Shown: piece by piece, positions 32,454-41,500 of the stretch
Layout: each line of letters begins with the position of its first letter
Numbering within the stretch: position 1 is the first letter of the stretch
Assembly (NCBI GenBank): GCA_036276115.1
Contig: DATBEM010000222.1
Location: 1-64,000 of the forward strand
Direction of reading: 5' to 3'
DNA: 64,000 bases
From: Trebonia sp036276115
GTDB lineage: Bacteria > Actinomycetota > Actinomycetes > Streptosporangiales > Streptosporangiaceae
Made by a program: the position numbers and the translations under genes
Notes under the pieces: model-generated
What the model saw: the letters and a program-made list of their open reading frames with translations, nothing else
The model's database searches: none
Told to the model about the DNA's origin: nothing

Positions 32454-33973
32454 CCGCCCGCCCGGCCCTGCCCCCGGCTGCCCCGCCCGGGCAGATGCCT
32501 ACCTACCTCGGGATGCCCGCGTTCCCGGCCGCCGCCAGGGCCGCCGTGGCCGACTCCCAGCTGCGCCGCAACCTGACCCACGCGACCTCGGCGATCCGGG
32601 TCAAGCGGGCGCGGGTGGTGGGCGAGCTGGACGACTTCGCCGAGCTGCGGGCGACCGCCGCCGCGATCAAGGACCACGCCCTCGCCAACCTCGGCACCTA
32701 CCTCCAGCGGTTCGAGGAGAACGTCACCGCCCGCGGCGGGCACGTCCACTGGGCGCGAGACGCGGCCGAGGCCAACGCGATCGTCCGTAACCTGGTCTGG
32801 CAGGCGGGGGCGACCCGCGCGGTCAAGGTCAAGTCAATGGCGACCCAGGAGACCGGGCTGAACGAGGCCCTGGCCGAGATGGGCATCACCGTCACCGAGA
32901 CCGACCTGGCCGAGCTGATCGTCCAGCTCGGCCACGACCGGCCGAGCCACATCCTCGTCCCGGCGATCCACAAGAACCGGGCCGAGATCGGCGAGCTGTT
33001 CCGGCGGGAGATGCCGGACGCGCCCCCCGGCCTGCGCGACGAGCCGGCCGACCTGGCCGCCGCCGCCCGCGCCCACCTGCGCCAGGAGTTCCTGGCGGCG
33101 CAGGTCGCCATCTCCGGCGCCAACTTCGCCATCGCCGACACCGGGACGCTGGTGGTGGTCGAGTCCGAGGGCAACGGCCGCATGTGCCTCACCCTGCCGG
33201 ACACGCTGATCAGCGTCGTCGGGATCGAGAAGGTCCTGCCGTCGTGGCGCGACCTGGAAGTGTTCCTGGCGCTGCTGCCACGCAGCTCCACCGCCGAGCG
33301 GATGAACCCCTACACGAGCACCTGGACCGGGGTCATGCCGGGCGACGGGCCGCAGGACGTGCACGTCGTGCTGGTGGACAACGGGCGGACGGCGACGCTG
33401 GCGGACGACACCGGCCGCCAGGCGCTGCGCTGCATCCGCTGCTCGGCCTGCCTGAACGTCTGCCCGGTGTACGAGCGGGCGGGCGGGCACGCCTACGGCT
33501 CGCCCTACCCTGGCCCGATCGGCGCGATCTTGTCCCCGCTGCTGCGGGGCGAGACCTCCCCGGTGGACGCGTCGCTGCCGTTCGCCAGCTCACTGTGCGG
33601 CGCCTGCTACGAGGTCTGCCCGGTCGCCATCAACATCCCCGAGGTCCTGGTCCACCTGCGCGACAAGGCGCCCAAGCACCGGTCCGAGCGGGCGGTGTTC
33701 GCCCTGTCGGCCGCTGTCCTGGCCTCGCCCCGGCGGCTGGCGGCCGCCCAGCGGGCCGCTTCGGCGGGCCGCAAGGTGGTGGCGCGCAAGGGCCGCATCC
33801 GGCGCCTGCCGCCGCCGCTGTCGGCCTGGACCGATACCCGCGACGCCCCCGCCCCGCCCCCGGAGTCGTTCCGCGCCTGGTGGTCGCGCACCCGGGGCGG
33901 GCAAGGCGGCAGCGCAGCGGGACGCGGCACCGCAGTGGAAGGCGGCCCGGCAGTGGAAGGCGGTACCGCATGA
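32450..33973 (+). CDS. lutB: L-lactate oxidation iron-sulfur protein LutB
   Basis: This 507-aa LUD-domain protein has two 4Fe-4S motifs, RCIRCSACLNVCPVYE and SLCGACYEVCPVAIN, in the second half. The N-terminal DUF162/LUD part includes VKVKSMATQETGLN and SGANFAIADTGTLV. ATG overlaps the lutA stop (ATGA), and the stop overlaps the lutC ATG. The last 25 residues (GTAVEGGPAVEGGTA) are a low-complexity tail from a 15-bp duplication and are not part of the family. Confidence 0.93.
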   Translation: MTARPALPPAAPPGQMPTYLGMPAFPAAARAAVADSQLRRNLTHATSAIRVKRARVVGELDDFAELRATAAAIKDHALANLGTYLQRFEENVTARGGHVHWARDAAEANAIVRNLVWQAGATRAVKVKSMATQETGLNEALAEMGITVTETDLAELIVQLGHDRPSHILVPAIHKNRAEIGELFRREMPDAPPGLRDEPADLAAAARAHLRQEFLAAQVAISGANFAIADTGTLVVVESEGNGRMCLTLPDTLISVVGIEKVLPSWRDLEVFLALLPRSSTAERMNPYTSTWTGVMPGDGPQDVHVVLVDNGRTATLADDTGRQALRCIRCSACLNVCPVYERAGGHAYGSPYPGPIGAILSPLLRGETSPVDASLPFASSLCGACYEVCPVAINIPEVLVHLRDKAPKHRSERAVFALSAAVLASPRRLAAAQRAASAGRKVVARKGRIRRLPPPLSAWTDTRDAPAPPPESFRAWWSRTRGGQGGSAAGRGTAVEGGPAVEGGTA

Positions 33974-34647
33974 GCGCCGGCCCCGAGGGCGGTTCGGCCC
34001 GGGCGCAGATCCTGGCCCGGGTGCGGGCGGCCAACGGTCCCGCCCGCGACGCGAGCGAGGTCGACCGCGCGTACGCGGAGCTGGCCCGGCCCTACCGGCG
34101 CGCCCACCACGACCCGGCCGCGACCGACATCGTGGCCCTGTTCGCCGAGCGGGCGGCCGACTACCGGGCGGTCGTCGAGCGGGTGCCGGCCGGCGGCCTG
34201 GCGGCGGCGATCGGCGCGGCGCTGGCGACGGCGTGGGACGGCCCGCAGCGGACCGTCCTGGTGCCAGCCGGCGTGCCGGAGGAATGGCTGGCCGCGCTGC
34301 CGGAGGCGACCACGATCGCGCGCGACGCTCCCCCGCTGGCGGCGACCGGCCTCGATGGCCTGCCGGCCGTGCTGACCGGGTGCGCGGCGGCGATCGCGGA
34401 GACCGGGACCGTGGTACTGGACCACGGGCCGGCCCAGGGCCGGCGAGCGCTGACGCTGGTGCCCGACTTCCACGTCGTGGTGGTGGAGGCCGCCCAGGTC
34501 GCGCCGGACATCGCCGAGGCGCTGGAGCGCCTCGACCCGGCCCGGCCGGTGACGTTCATCTCCGGCCCGTCGGCGACCAGCGACATCGAGCTGATCCGGG
34601 TCGAGGGCGTGCACGGCCCCCGCACCCTGCACATCCTCATCGCCTGA
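33970..34647 (+). CDS. lutC: L-lactate utilization protein LutC
   Basis: This 225-aa LUD-domain protein of the LutC/YkgG family has CAAAIAETGTVVLDHG, LVPDFHVVVVE and the C-terminal SGPSATSDIELIRVEGVHGPRTLHI signature. It is the third member of the lactate complex. Its ATG overlaps the lutB stop. The 120 bases to the convergent peroxiredoxin gene contain G+C-rich stems only. Confidence 0.92.
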   Translation: MSAGPEGGSARAQILARVRAANGPARDASEVDRAYAELARPYRRAHHDPAATDIVALFAERAADYRAVVERVPAGGLAAAIGAALATAWDGPQRTVLVPAGVPEEWLAALPEATTIARDAPPLAATGLDGLPAVLTGCAAAIAETGTVVLDHGPAQGRRALTLVPDFHVVVVEAAQVAPDIAEALERLDPARPVTFISGPSATSDIELIRVEGVHGPRTLHILIA

Positions 34648-34767
34648 GGCGGGCCGGTACCGGGCCGCCGGCCTGGCCCCGCTGGCCGGGCTGCCCGGTC
34701 CCGCGACTAAGCCGTGTCCGGGCGACCTGAGATAACCCGGCTACCCGCCTGGGCCTGCCCGGCCCTG

Positions 34768-35244
34768 CTACTGGGCTTGGTCGGCCTGGAGCGAGCGGAC
34801 CACGTCGAGGGCGTCGCCGACGTGGCGACCGATGTTGGACTGGGAGTTGAAGACGTGGCGGACGGTGCCGGCCCGGTCGATCACGTAGGTGACCCGCCCG
34901 GGCAGCAGCCCGAGGGTCGCGGGCACCCCGTAGCTCTTGCGGACCTGGCCGCCCTTGTCGCTGAGCAGGGTGAAGGGCAGGCTGTGGTGGCCCGCGAAGG
35001 CGGCGTGCTTGTCGACCGAGTCCGAGCTGACCCCGATGACCTCGGCCCCGGCCTCGGCGAAGGTCTCGTAGCTGTCGCGGAAGGCGCAGGCCTCCTTGGT
35101 GCAGCCCGGCGTCTCGTCCCGGGGGTAGAAGTACAAGACGACCACCCGGGCGCCGAGCCGGTCCCTCAGCTTGACCGGCTCGCCCGCCTGGGACGGGAGG
35201 GTGAAGTCGGGCGCCTTGTCCCCGACCTGGATGCCGCGTGCCAT
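34768..35244 (-). CDS. bcp: Thiol peroxidase of the BCP/PrxQ type
   Basis: This 158-aa peroxiredoxin has FYPRDETPGCTKEACAFRD, in which the peroxidatic Cys48 and, five residues on, Cys53 form the atypical two-Cys arrangement of PrxQ. VGDKAPDFTLPSQ opens the domain. It detoxifies hydrogen peroxide and organic peroxides in the cytosol. ATG 35244 was chosen at MARGIQVGDKAPDF. An in-frame upstream extension to 35388 has no family similarity. Confidence 0.92.
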   Translation of the reverse strand: MARGIQVGDKAPDFTLPSQAGEPVKLRDRLGARVVVLYFYPRDETPGCTKEACAFRDSYETFAEAGAEVIGVSSDSVDKHAAFAGHHSLPFTLLSDKGGQVRKSYGVPATLGLLPGRVTYVIDRAGTVRHVFNSQSNIGRHVGDALDVVRSLQADQAQ

Positions 35245-35396
35245 GATGCCTTCTCTCTGCGCCGGGGAGGGTCCCCGACGATTGTGCCCGATGACCCGCC
35301 GCCCGGCCCGGCCCGGGGGCAAGCTCAGAGGGATCGCGTAGCCAGCCGGCCGCTCAGGTACCAGGGCCTGCGAGGAAATGCTGGGCACCGGGGCGG

Positions 35397-36410
35397 CTAG
35401 AGCAGGGTGGTCGACTCGCGGACGACGAGCTCGGGCTCGAATATCACCTGGCGGTGCTGGTGGGCCTCGCCGTCCTCGGCCTCCTCCAGCAGGAGGCGGG
35501 CGGCGGTGTGGCCCAGCTGCTGGCGGGGCTGGCGGACCGAGGTGAGGGGGACGGCGGCGGCCGCGGCGAAGTCGATGTCGTCGTAGCCGATGATCGAGAC
35601 GTCCTCGGGGACCCGGATCCGGTGGCGGGTCATTTCCTGCAGCAGCCCCAGGGCGATGAGGTCGTTGCTGGCGAACACGGCGGTGGGGCGCTCGCCCGAG
35701 GGCAGGGCGGCGACCTGCCGGCCGGCCCGCTGGCCGGAGGCCACGTTGAGGGCCTCGACCCGGATCAGCTGGAGGTGGCCCGGCGGGAGGCCCGCCCGGT
35801 CCATCGCCCGCAGGGCGCCCTCGTAGCGGTCGGCGACCTGGCGGATGCTCGCCGGGCCGCCGACGTAGGCGATCCGCTCGTGGCCCGCGGCCAGCAGGTG
35901 GGAGACGGCGATGTCGCCCCCGAGCACGTCATCGACCGCGACCGAGCACTGGCCCCGGGACGGGGAGCGGCTGTCGACCAGCACGACCGGGGTGCCCCGG
36001 CGCTGCAGCCGGGCCAGCCGGGTGCCGCCGCTGACCACCGGGGTGATCAGCACGCCCTGCACCCGGTGCTCCTCCAGCAGGTCGAGGTAGCGGTTCTCCT
36101 TGCGCTCCTGGTCGTCGCTGTTGCACAAGATGACGGCGAGGCCGGCCTTGTTCGCCTCGTCCTCGACGCCGCGGGCCAGGTCGGTGAAGAACGGGTTCGC
36201 CACGTCCAGCACGACCAGGCCGAGGGTGCGGCTGCGCCCGGCCCGCAGCTGGCGGGCCGACTCGTTGCGGACGAAGCCGAGCTCGCTGATGGCGGCGTTC
36301 ACCCGGTCACGGGTCGTCGAGGCGACGATCTCCGGCCGGTTGAGGACGTTGGACACCGTGGCGACCGACACGCCGGCGTGCGCGGCGACCTCCTTGATGC
36401 TGACAGGCAC
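35397..36410 (-). CDS. LacI family transcriptional regulator of the rhamnose regulon
   Basis: This 337-aa repressor has the LacI helix-turn-helix VSIKEVAAHAGVSVATVSNVLNRP followed by a hinge and a periplasmic-binding-protein-like sugar domain (TLGLVVLDVANPFFTDLARGVE, DDVLGGDIAVSHLL, IIGYDDIDFA). GTG 36410 has AGGGAG 9 nt upstream and gives the canonical VPVSIKEVA start. It follows rhaB on the same strand with a LacI-like operator between them. Rhamnose or its phosphate is the likely inducer, by context. Confidence 0.88.
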   Translation of the reverse strand: MPVSIKEVAAHAGVSVATVSNVLNRPEIVASTTRDRVNAAISELGFVRNESARQLRAGRSRTLGLVVLDVANPFFTDLARGVEDEANKAGLAVILCNSDDQERKENRYLDLLEEHRVQGVLITPVVSGGTRLARLQRRGTPVVLVDSRSPSRGQCSVAVDDVLGGDIAVSHLLAAGHERIAYVGGPASIRQVADRYEGALRAMDRAGLPPGHLQLIRVEALNVASGQRAGRQVAALPSGERPTAVFASNDLIALGLLQEMTRHRIRVPEDVSIIGYDDIDFAAAAAVPLTSVRQPRQQLGHTAARLLLEEAEDGEAHQHRQVIFEPELVVRESTTLL

Positions 36411-36451
36411 GTTCACCCGCTCCCTCACCCGACCGGCTGACCCGGCTGCGG

Positions 36452-36466
36452 ATTAAAACGTATCAA
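36452..36466. promoter_or_regulatory. LacI-type operator before the repressor gene
   Basis: ATTAAAACGTATCAA is a near-palindrome centred on CG, 42 bases upstream of the repressor start. It resembles AAAACGATACAT before the solute-binding protein gene and GAAACGTTCCAG before the ABC ATPase gene. Autoregulation is inferred. Confidence 0.55.
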
Positions 36467-36507
36467 GCCAGGCAGGCCGATTGTAGACATCGTAGCGGCG
36501 TCTCCCG

Positions 36508-38040
36508 TCATCCCGTGCCCAGGCGGCGGCTCGCGGCCTGCCAGCCGCGCTGGTCCCCGGCCGGGCCGAACTGGCGCAGGCCGGCCGAGGCGCGCACGAG
36601 GGCGCGCATGCCCGCCAGGGTGCCGGGAGCGGCGCCGAGCGCGCGGGCCTGGACGAGGACGTTGCCGAGGGCGGTCGCCTCGGCCGGCCCGGCCACCACC
36701 GGCAGCCCGGCCGCGTCGGCGGTGAGCTGGCACAGCAGGTCGTTGCGGGACCCGCCGCCAACGACGTGGATCACGTCCGCGTGCCGCCCCGACAGCTCCT
36801 GGGCCTGCAGCAGCGCCCGCCGGTAGGCGAGGGCCAGGCTGTCCAGGACGCAGCGGACGACCTCGCCCCGGGTCCGCGGGGCCGGCAGCCCGCGCGCGGC
36901 CAGCCAGGCGGCGATGCGGCCGGGCATGTCGCCCGGGGGCAGGAAGGCCGGGTCCTCGGCGTCCACCACGAACCGCAGCGGCTCGGCGGCCGCCGCCCGG
37001 GCGAGCAGCGCGTCCAGCGAATGGGCGGGCTCGGCTGAGCCGGCCCGGCCGCCCCAGTGCCGCACGCACTCCTGCAGCAGCCACAGCCCGCTGACGTTGC
37101 GCAGGTAGCGGACGGTCCCGTCGATGCCCGCCTCGTTGGTGAAGTTCGCCTCGCGGCTGGCGGCCGACAGGACCGGGGCGGGCAGCTCCAGGCCGACCAG
37201 GGACCAGGTGCCCGAGGAGATGTAGGCGAAGTGCGGCCCGGCGGCCGGCACCGCGACGACGGCCGAGGCGGTGTCGTGGCTGGCGACGGTGATGAGCGGG
37301 ACCCCCGCGAGCGCGGCCGAGGCGCCGGTGACCGGGCCGATCACCTCGCCCGGCTGGCGCAGCGGGGGGAACAGGGCCGGGTCGAGGCCCGCCCGCTTCA
37401 TCAGCCCGGTCGCCCAGGTGCGGGCGGACACGTCGAGCAGGGCGGTGGTCGACGCGTTGGTCACCTCGGCCCCGATGGCGCCGGGCGCGCCGGGGCCGGC
37501 CCCCTCCCCCGGCCCCGTCAGCCAGTAGGCCAGCAGGTCGGGGATCAGCAGCAGGCTCCGGGCGGCCGCCAGGGCCGGGGTCCCGGTGGCGGCGGCGAGC
37601 TGGTAGATGGTGTTGAACGGCAGGTGCTGGATGCCGGTCGCCGCGTAGAGGTCGGCGAACGGCACCCCGGTGCTGGCGGCCGCGCTGGCTCCCTCGGTCC
37701 GCCCGTCCCGGTAGTGCACCGGGTTGCCGACCAGTGCCCCGGCCGCGTCGAGGAGCCCGTAGTCCACTCCCCAGGAGTCAATGCCGACGCCGGCCAGGGG
37801 GAACCGGGCGGCCGCGGTGGCCAGGCCCGCCGTGACCGCCCCGTGCAGCCGCAGGATGTCCCAGTACAAGGTCCCGCCCGCCCGGACCGGCTCGTTGGGG
37901 AACCGGCTCGCCTCGGCCAGCTCGATCCCGGCCGCCCCGGAGGGGGCGCCGCCAGCGGCGGGGCCGCCGGTGACCTGGCCGGCGATGACCCGGCCGCCGG
38001 AGGCCCCGAGGTCCACGGCGGCGACGATGGTTGCGGTCAC
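36508..38040 (-). CDS. rhaB: Rhamnulokinase
   Basis: This 510-aa FGGY-family sugar kinase has AAVDLGASGGRV at the N-terminus, GIDSWGVDYGLLD, ASHDTASAVVAVP with the catalytic Asp region, YISSGTWSLVGLE and VGGGSRNDLLCQLTA. These fit RhaB, which phosphorylates L-rhamnulose at O1. The start is GTG, overlapping the stop of the small HTH gene (GTGA). The rest of the rhamnose pathway lies upstream in the same operon. Confidence 0.93.
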   Translation of the reverse strand: MTATIVAAVDLGASGGRVIAGQVTGGPAAGGAPSGAAGIELAEASRFPNEPVRAGGTLYWDILRLHGAVTAGLATAAARFPLAGVGIDSWGVDYGLLDAAGALVGNPVHYRDGRTEGASAAASTGVPFADLYAATGIQHLPFNTIYQLAAATGTPALAAARSLLLIPDLLAYWLTGPGEGAGPGAPGAIGAEVTNASTTALLDVSARTWATGLMKRAGLDPALFPPLRQPGEVIGPVTGASAALAGVPLITVASHDTASAVVAVPAAGPHFAYISSGTWSLVGLELPAPVLSAASREANFTNEAGIDGTVRYLRNVSGLWLLQECVRHWGGRAGSAEPAHSLDALLARAAAAEPLRFVVDAEDPAFLPPGDMPGRIAAWLAARGLPAPRTRGEVVRCVLDSLALAYRRALLQAQELSGRHADVIHVVGGGSRNDLLCQLTADAAGLPVVAGPAEATALGNVLVQARALGAAPGTLAGMRALVRASAGLRQFGPAGDQRGWQAASRRLGTG

Positions 38041-38234
38041 ACCAGCCCCTGACGGGCCGCCCAGGCGACCGCCTGGATGGTCGAGGCGAATCCCAGGCGG
38101 TCGCAGATGGCCCGCACCCGGCGGCGGACGGTCCGCTCGGAGGCGTTCACCCGGCGGGCGACGGCCTCCAGCGGCAGCCCCCCGGCCAGCAGACCGAGCA
38201 GTTCCACGTCCTCGCGGCTCAGCTCCGTCGTCAT
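38037..38234 (-). CDS. Small stand-alone LuxR-type helix-turn-helix protein
   Basis: This 65-aa protein is little more than a LuxR/GerE DNA-binding domain: LSREDVELLGLLAGGLPLEAVARRVNASERTVRRRVRAICDRLG. It has no sensor part. It sits between the aldolase-dehydrogenase and kinase genes of the rhamnose operon, and its stop overlaps the kinase start. It may fine-tune the operon or dimerise with another regulator. Its function is not known to me. Confidence 0.75.
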   Translation of the reverse strand: MTTELSREDVELLGLLAGGLPLEAVARRVNASERTVRRRVRAICDRLGFASTIQAVAWAARQGLV

Positions 38235-38274
38235 CACAGCACCTCTCACGGCAGCACCCATCTCGCCCGCGTCC

Positions 38275-40323
38275 TCAGCGGAGGAAGGCGGCCGCGACCC
38301 CCGCGTCAACCGGGATCAGCAGGCCGGTGGTGAGCGGCAGGTCGCCGCCGGCGATCGCGAACGCGGCGGCGGCGATGTGCTCGGGCAGCACCTCCCGCTT
38401 CAGCAGCGTCCGCTGGGCGTAGAACGCGCCCAGCTCGGACTCCGGCACCCCGTAGACGGCGGCGCGCTGGGCGCCCCAGCCGCCGGCGAAGATGCCCGAG
38501 CCGCGCACGACCCCGTCGGGGTTGATGCCGTTGACGCGGATGCCGTGCTCGCCGAGCTCGGCCGCCAGCAGCCGCACCTGGTGGGCCTGGTCGGCCTTGG
38601 CCGCGCCGTAGGCGACGTTGGACGGCCCGGCGAAGACGCCGTTCTTGGAGACGACGTAGATGATGTCGCCCCCCATCCGCTGGGCGGTCATCGCCCGGGC
38701 GGCCTCCCGCGAGACCAGGAACGAGCCGCGCGCCATGACGTCGTGCAGCACGTCCCAGTCGGCCACGGTGGTCTCGGTGAGCGGCTTGGAGATCGACAGG
38801 CCCGCGTTGTTGACGACCAGGTCGACGCCGCCGAACGCGAGGGCGGCCGCGTCGACCGCCGCCGCCACGTCGGCCTCGCGGGTCACGTCGGCCGCGACCG
38901 CGACGGCCGCGTCGGGCCCGCCGATGCCGCCGGCGACCTCGGCCGCCGAGGCGGCGTCGCGGTCGGCCACCACGACGCAGGCGCCCTCGGCCGCCAGCCG
39001 CCGGGCGGTCGCCCGGCCGATGCCGGACCCGCCCCCGGTGATCAGCGCGATCCGCCCGGCCAGGGGCTTGGGCTGGGGCCGGCGGCGCAGCTTGGCCTCC
39101 TCCAGCTCCCAGTACTCGATGCGGAACTTCTCGCTCTCGGGGATCGGGGCGTAGGAGGAGATGGCCTCGGCCCCGCGCATCACGTTGATGGCGTTGACGT
39201 AGAACTCGCCCGCGACCCGGGCAGTCTGCTTGTCGGCCCCGTAGCTGAACATGCCGACCCCGGGCACCAGCACGATCGCCGGGTCGGCGCCGCGCATGGC
39301 GGGCGACTCGGGGGTCGCGTAGCGGTCGTAGTAGGCCTGGTAGTCCGCCCGGTAGGCGGCGTGCAGCTCGCGCAGCCGCTCGGTCACCTGCTCCAGCGGG
39401 CGGTCGGGGGCCAGGTCCAGGACCATGGGCCGCACCTTGGTGCGCAGGAAGTGGTCCGGGCAGGACGTGCCGAGGGCGGCCAGCTCCGGCATCCGCGCGC
39501 TGGCGATGAAGTCCAGCACCACGCTTGAATCGTTATAATGCCCGAGCTGGGGGCGGTCGGTCGAGGCGAGGCCGCGGATCACCGGGGCCAGCTTGGCCGC
39601 TCGCGCGTGCCGCTCGGCCTCCGGCAGGGTGGGGTGGACCGCCGGGCCGAACGGGTCCTGGCGCCCGCGGGCGCCGATGAACTCCTGCGCCAGGGCGATG
39701 ATCTCCCGGCTGCGGGCCTCGCACTGCTCGCTGTCGGCGCCCCAGGCCGTGATGCCGTGGCCGCCGAGGACCACGCCGATCGCGTCGGGGTGGTCCCGCT
39801 TGATGGCGGCGATGTCCAGGCCGAGCTGGAACCCGGGGCGGCGCCAGGGAACCCAGGCGACCCGGCCGCCGAAGCACTCGCGGGTCAGCTTCTCCCCGTC
39901 GGCGGCGGTCGCGAGGGCGATGCCGGCGTCGGGGTGCAGGTGGTCCACGTGGGCCGCCTCGACCAGGCCGTGCATGGCGGTGTCGATCGAGGGGGCCGCG
40001 CCGCCCTTGCCGAAGGCGCAGAAGTCGAACGCCGCGACCATCTCATCCTCGCGGTCCACGCCCGGGTAGACCCCGGCCAGGGCGCGCAGCCGGTCCAGCC
40101 GCAGCACCGCCAGGCCCGCCGGCGTCAGGGTGCCGAGGTCCCCGCCGGAGCCCTTGACCCACATGAGCTCGGCCGGCTCGCCGGTGACCGGGTCGGTCGC
40201 GGTGCCCTTGGCCGAGGCGTTGCCGCCGGCGTAGTTGGTGTTGCGCGGGTCGGACCCGAGCCGGTTGCCGCGCCCGATCAGCGCCGCCACCGTCTCGCTG
40301 GCGCCGGCCTCGTTGACTTCCAT
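38275..40323 (-). CDS. rhaD: Bifunctional rhamnulose-1-phosphate aldolase / lactaldehyde dehydrogenase
   Basis: This 682-aa RhaD-type fusion has a class II aldolase domain (about 1-400), with SIDTAMHGLVEAAHVDHLHPDA providing zinc His residues. A short-chain dehydrogenase domain (about 430-682) follows, with the nucleotide loop TGGGSGIGRATA and the YxxxK pair in AYGAAKADQ. It splits L-rhamnulose-1-phosphate to DHAP and L-lactaldehyde and oxidises the latter, giving lactate that the nearby LutABC could burn. ATG 40323 shares its A with the rhaI stop (TAATG). ATG 40335 is possible. Confidence 0.92.
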   Translation of the reverse strand: MEVNEAGASETVAALIGRGNRLGSDPRNTNYAGGNASAKGTATDPVTGEPAELMWVKGSGGDLGTLTPAGLAVLRLDRLRALAGVYPGVDREDEMVAAFDFCAFGKGGAAPSIDTAMHGLVEAAHVDHLHPDAGIALATAADGEKLTRECFGGRVAWVPWRRPGFQLGLDIAAIKRDHPDAIGVVLGGHGITAWGADSEQCEARSREIIALAQEFIGARGRQDPFGPAVHPTLPEAERHARAAKLAPVIRGLASTDRPQLGHYNDSSVVLDFIASARMPELAALGTSCPDHFLRTKVRPMVLDLAPDRPLEQVTERLRELHAAYRADYQAYYDRYATPESPAMRGADPAIVLVPGVGMFSYGADKQTARVAGEFYVNAINVMRGAEAISSYAPIPESEKFRIEYWELEEAKLRRRPQPKPLAGRIALITGGGSGIGRATARRLAAEGACVVVADRDAASAAEVAGGIGGPDAAVAVAADVTREADVAAAVDAAALAFGGVDLVVNNAGLSISKPLTETTVADWDVLHDVMARGSFLVSREAARAMTAQRMGGDIIYVVSKNGVFAGPSNVAYGAAKADQAHQVRLLAAELGEHGIRVNGINPDGVVRGSGIFAGGWGAQRAAVYGVPESELGAFYAQRTLLKREVLPEHIAAAAFAIAGGDLPLTTGLLIPVDAGVAAAFLR

Positions 40324-41489
40324 TACGCTCCCCATCCTGCCTGGTTGCCGCCAACCCGGCCGGCGATGATCTTCTGCTGGTACCCGGAGTCCAGGTACGC
40401 CCGGTAGGGGTCCCTGGGCAGGCCCATGTCCTCGCGCAAGCCGGCCAGGAGCGGGCGGACGTCGGTGTTGTAGGCGTCCATGAGGACGGCGTTGGCGCCG
40501 AGCACGTCGCCCGCCTGCTGGGCGGCCGCGAGCGCGGCCGCGTCCACGAGCAGCGCCTTGGCCGTCGCCTCCTGGACGTTCATGACCGAGCGGATCTGGC
40601 CGGGGATCTTCGGCTCGATGTTGTGGCACTGGTCGAGCATGAACGCGACCCCGGACGTGGGGGCCAGGGCGTCCCGCCTGATGACCTCGGTCATGATCCG
40701 GAAGAGCTGGAACGGGTCGGCCGCGCCGACCATCAGGTCGTCGTCGGCGTAGAAGCGGCTGTTGAAGTCGAAGCCGCCGAGCTTGCCCGCCCGCAGCAGC
40801 TGCATGACGATGAACTCGATGTTGGTGCCGGGCGCGTGGTGCCCGGTGTCCAGCACGACCATGGCCTTGTCGCCCAGGGCGAGGCAGTGCACCAGGCTGG
40901 TGCCCCAGTCGGGGATGTCGGTGGCGTAGAAGGCCGGCTCGAAGAACTTGTACTCGATGAGCATCCGCTGGTTGTCCCCCAGCCGCTCGTACACCGTTGC
41001 CAGCGCCTGCGCGAGCCGGTCCTGGCGGGCGCCGAGGTCGTCCTGGCCGGGGTAGTTGATGCCGTCGGCGAACCACAGCTTGAGGTCCCGCGACCCGGTC
41101 GCGTCCATGATGTCGACGCACTCCAGGAGGTGGCCGACCGCCTGGGCGCGGACCCGCGGGTCGGGATGGCAGACCGAGCCGAGCTTGTAGGCGTCATCCT
41201 GGAAGGTGTTGGAGTTGACGGCGCCGATCTCGATCCCGTTCGCCTTGGCGTGCGCGGCCAGGGCGGCGTAGTCGTCCAGCTTGTCCCACGGGATGTGGAT
41301 GGCCATCCGCGGGGCGACGCCGGTGTACTTGTGCACCTGGGCGGCGTCGTCGGCCTTCTCGAACGGGTCGCGCGGCACGCCCGGCTGGGCGAAGACCTTG
41401 AACCGGGTGCCGCTGTTCCCGAACGCCCACGACGGCAGCTCGATCTGCTGGTGGCGAAGGACGTCGGTTATCTGGCTGCGGTCAGTCAT
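40323..41489 (-). CDS. rhaI: L-rhamnose isomerase
   Basis: This 388-aa TIM-barrel isomerase of the RhaI (Pseudomonas/Bacillus) type has HIPWDKLDDYAAL, IGAVNSNTFQDDAYKLGSVCHPD, LIEYKFFEPAFYATDIPDWG, LDTGHHAPGTNIE and the metal site GGFDFNSRFYADDDLMVG. It converts L-rhamnose to L-rhamnulose. The protein sequence places it in the non-E. coli family, as is usual for actinomycetes. Confidence 0.93.
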   Translation of the reverse strand: MTDRSQITDVLRHQQIELPSWAFGNSGTRFKVFAQPGVPRDPFEKADDAAQVHKYTGVAPRMAIHIPWDKLDDYAALAAHAKANGIEIGAVNSNTFQDDAYKLGSVCHPDPRVRAQAVGHLLECVDIMDATGSRDLKLWFADGINYPGQDDLGARQDRLAQALATVYERLGDNQRMLIEYKFFEPAFYATDIPDWGTSLVHCLALGDKAMVVLDTGHHAPGTNIEFIVMQLLRAGKLGGFDFNSRFYADDDLMVGAADPFQLFRIMTEVIRRDALAPTSGVAFMLDQCHNIEPKIPGQIRSVMNVQEATAKALLVDAAALAAAQQAGDVLGANAVLMDAYNTDVRPLLAGLREDMGLPRDPYRAYLDSGYQQKIIAGRVGGNQAGWGA

Positions 41490-41500
41490 GGGGGATTCCT

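Noticed and set aside
39527..39539. GAATCGTTATAAT inside rhaD as a rhamnose operator
   Set aside because: It encodes the conserved HYND segment of the aldolase domain, and its position deep inside a gene makes chance similarity more likely.
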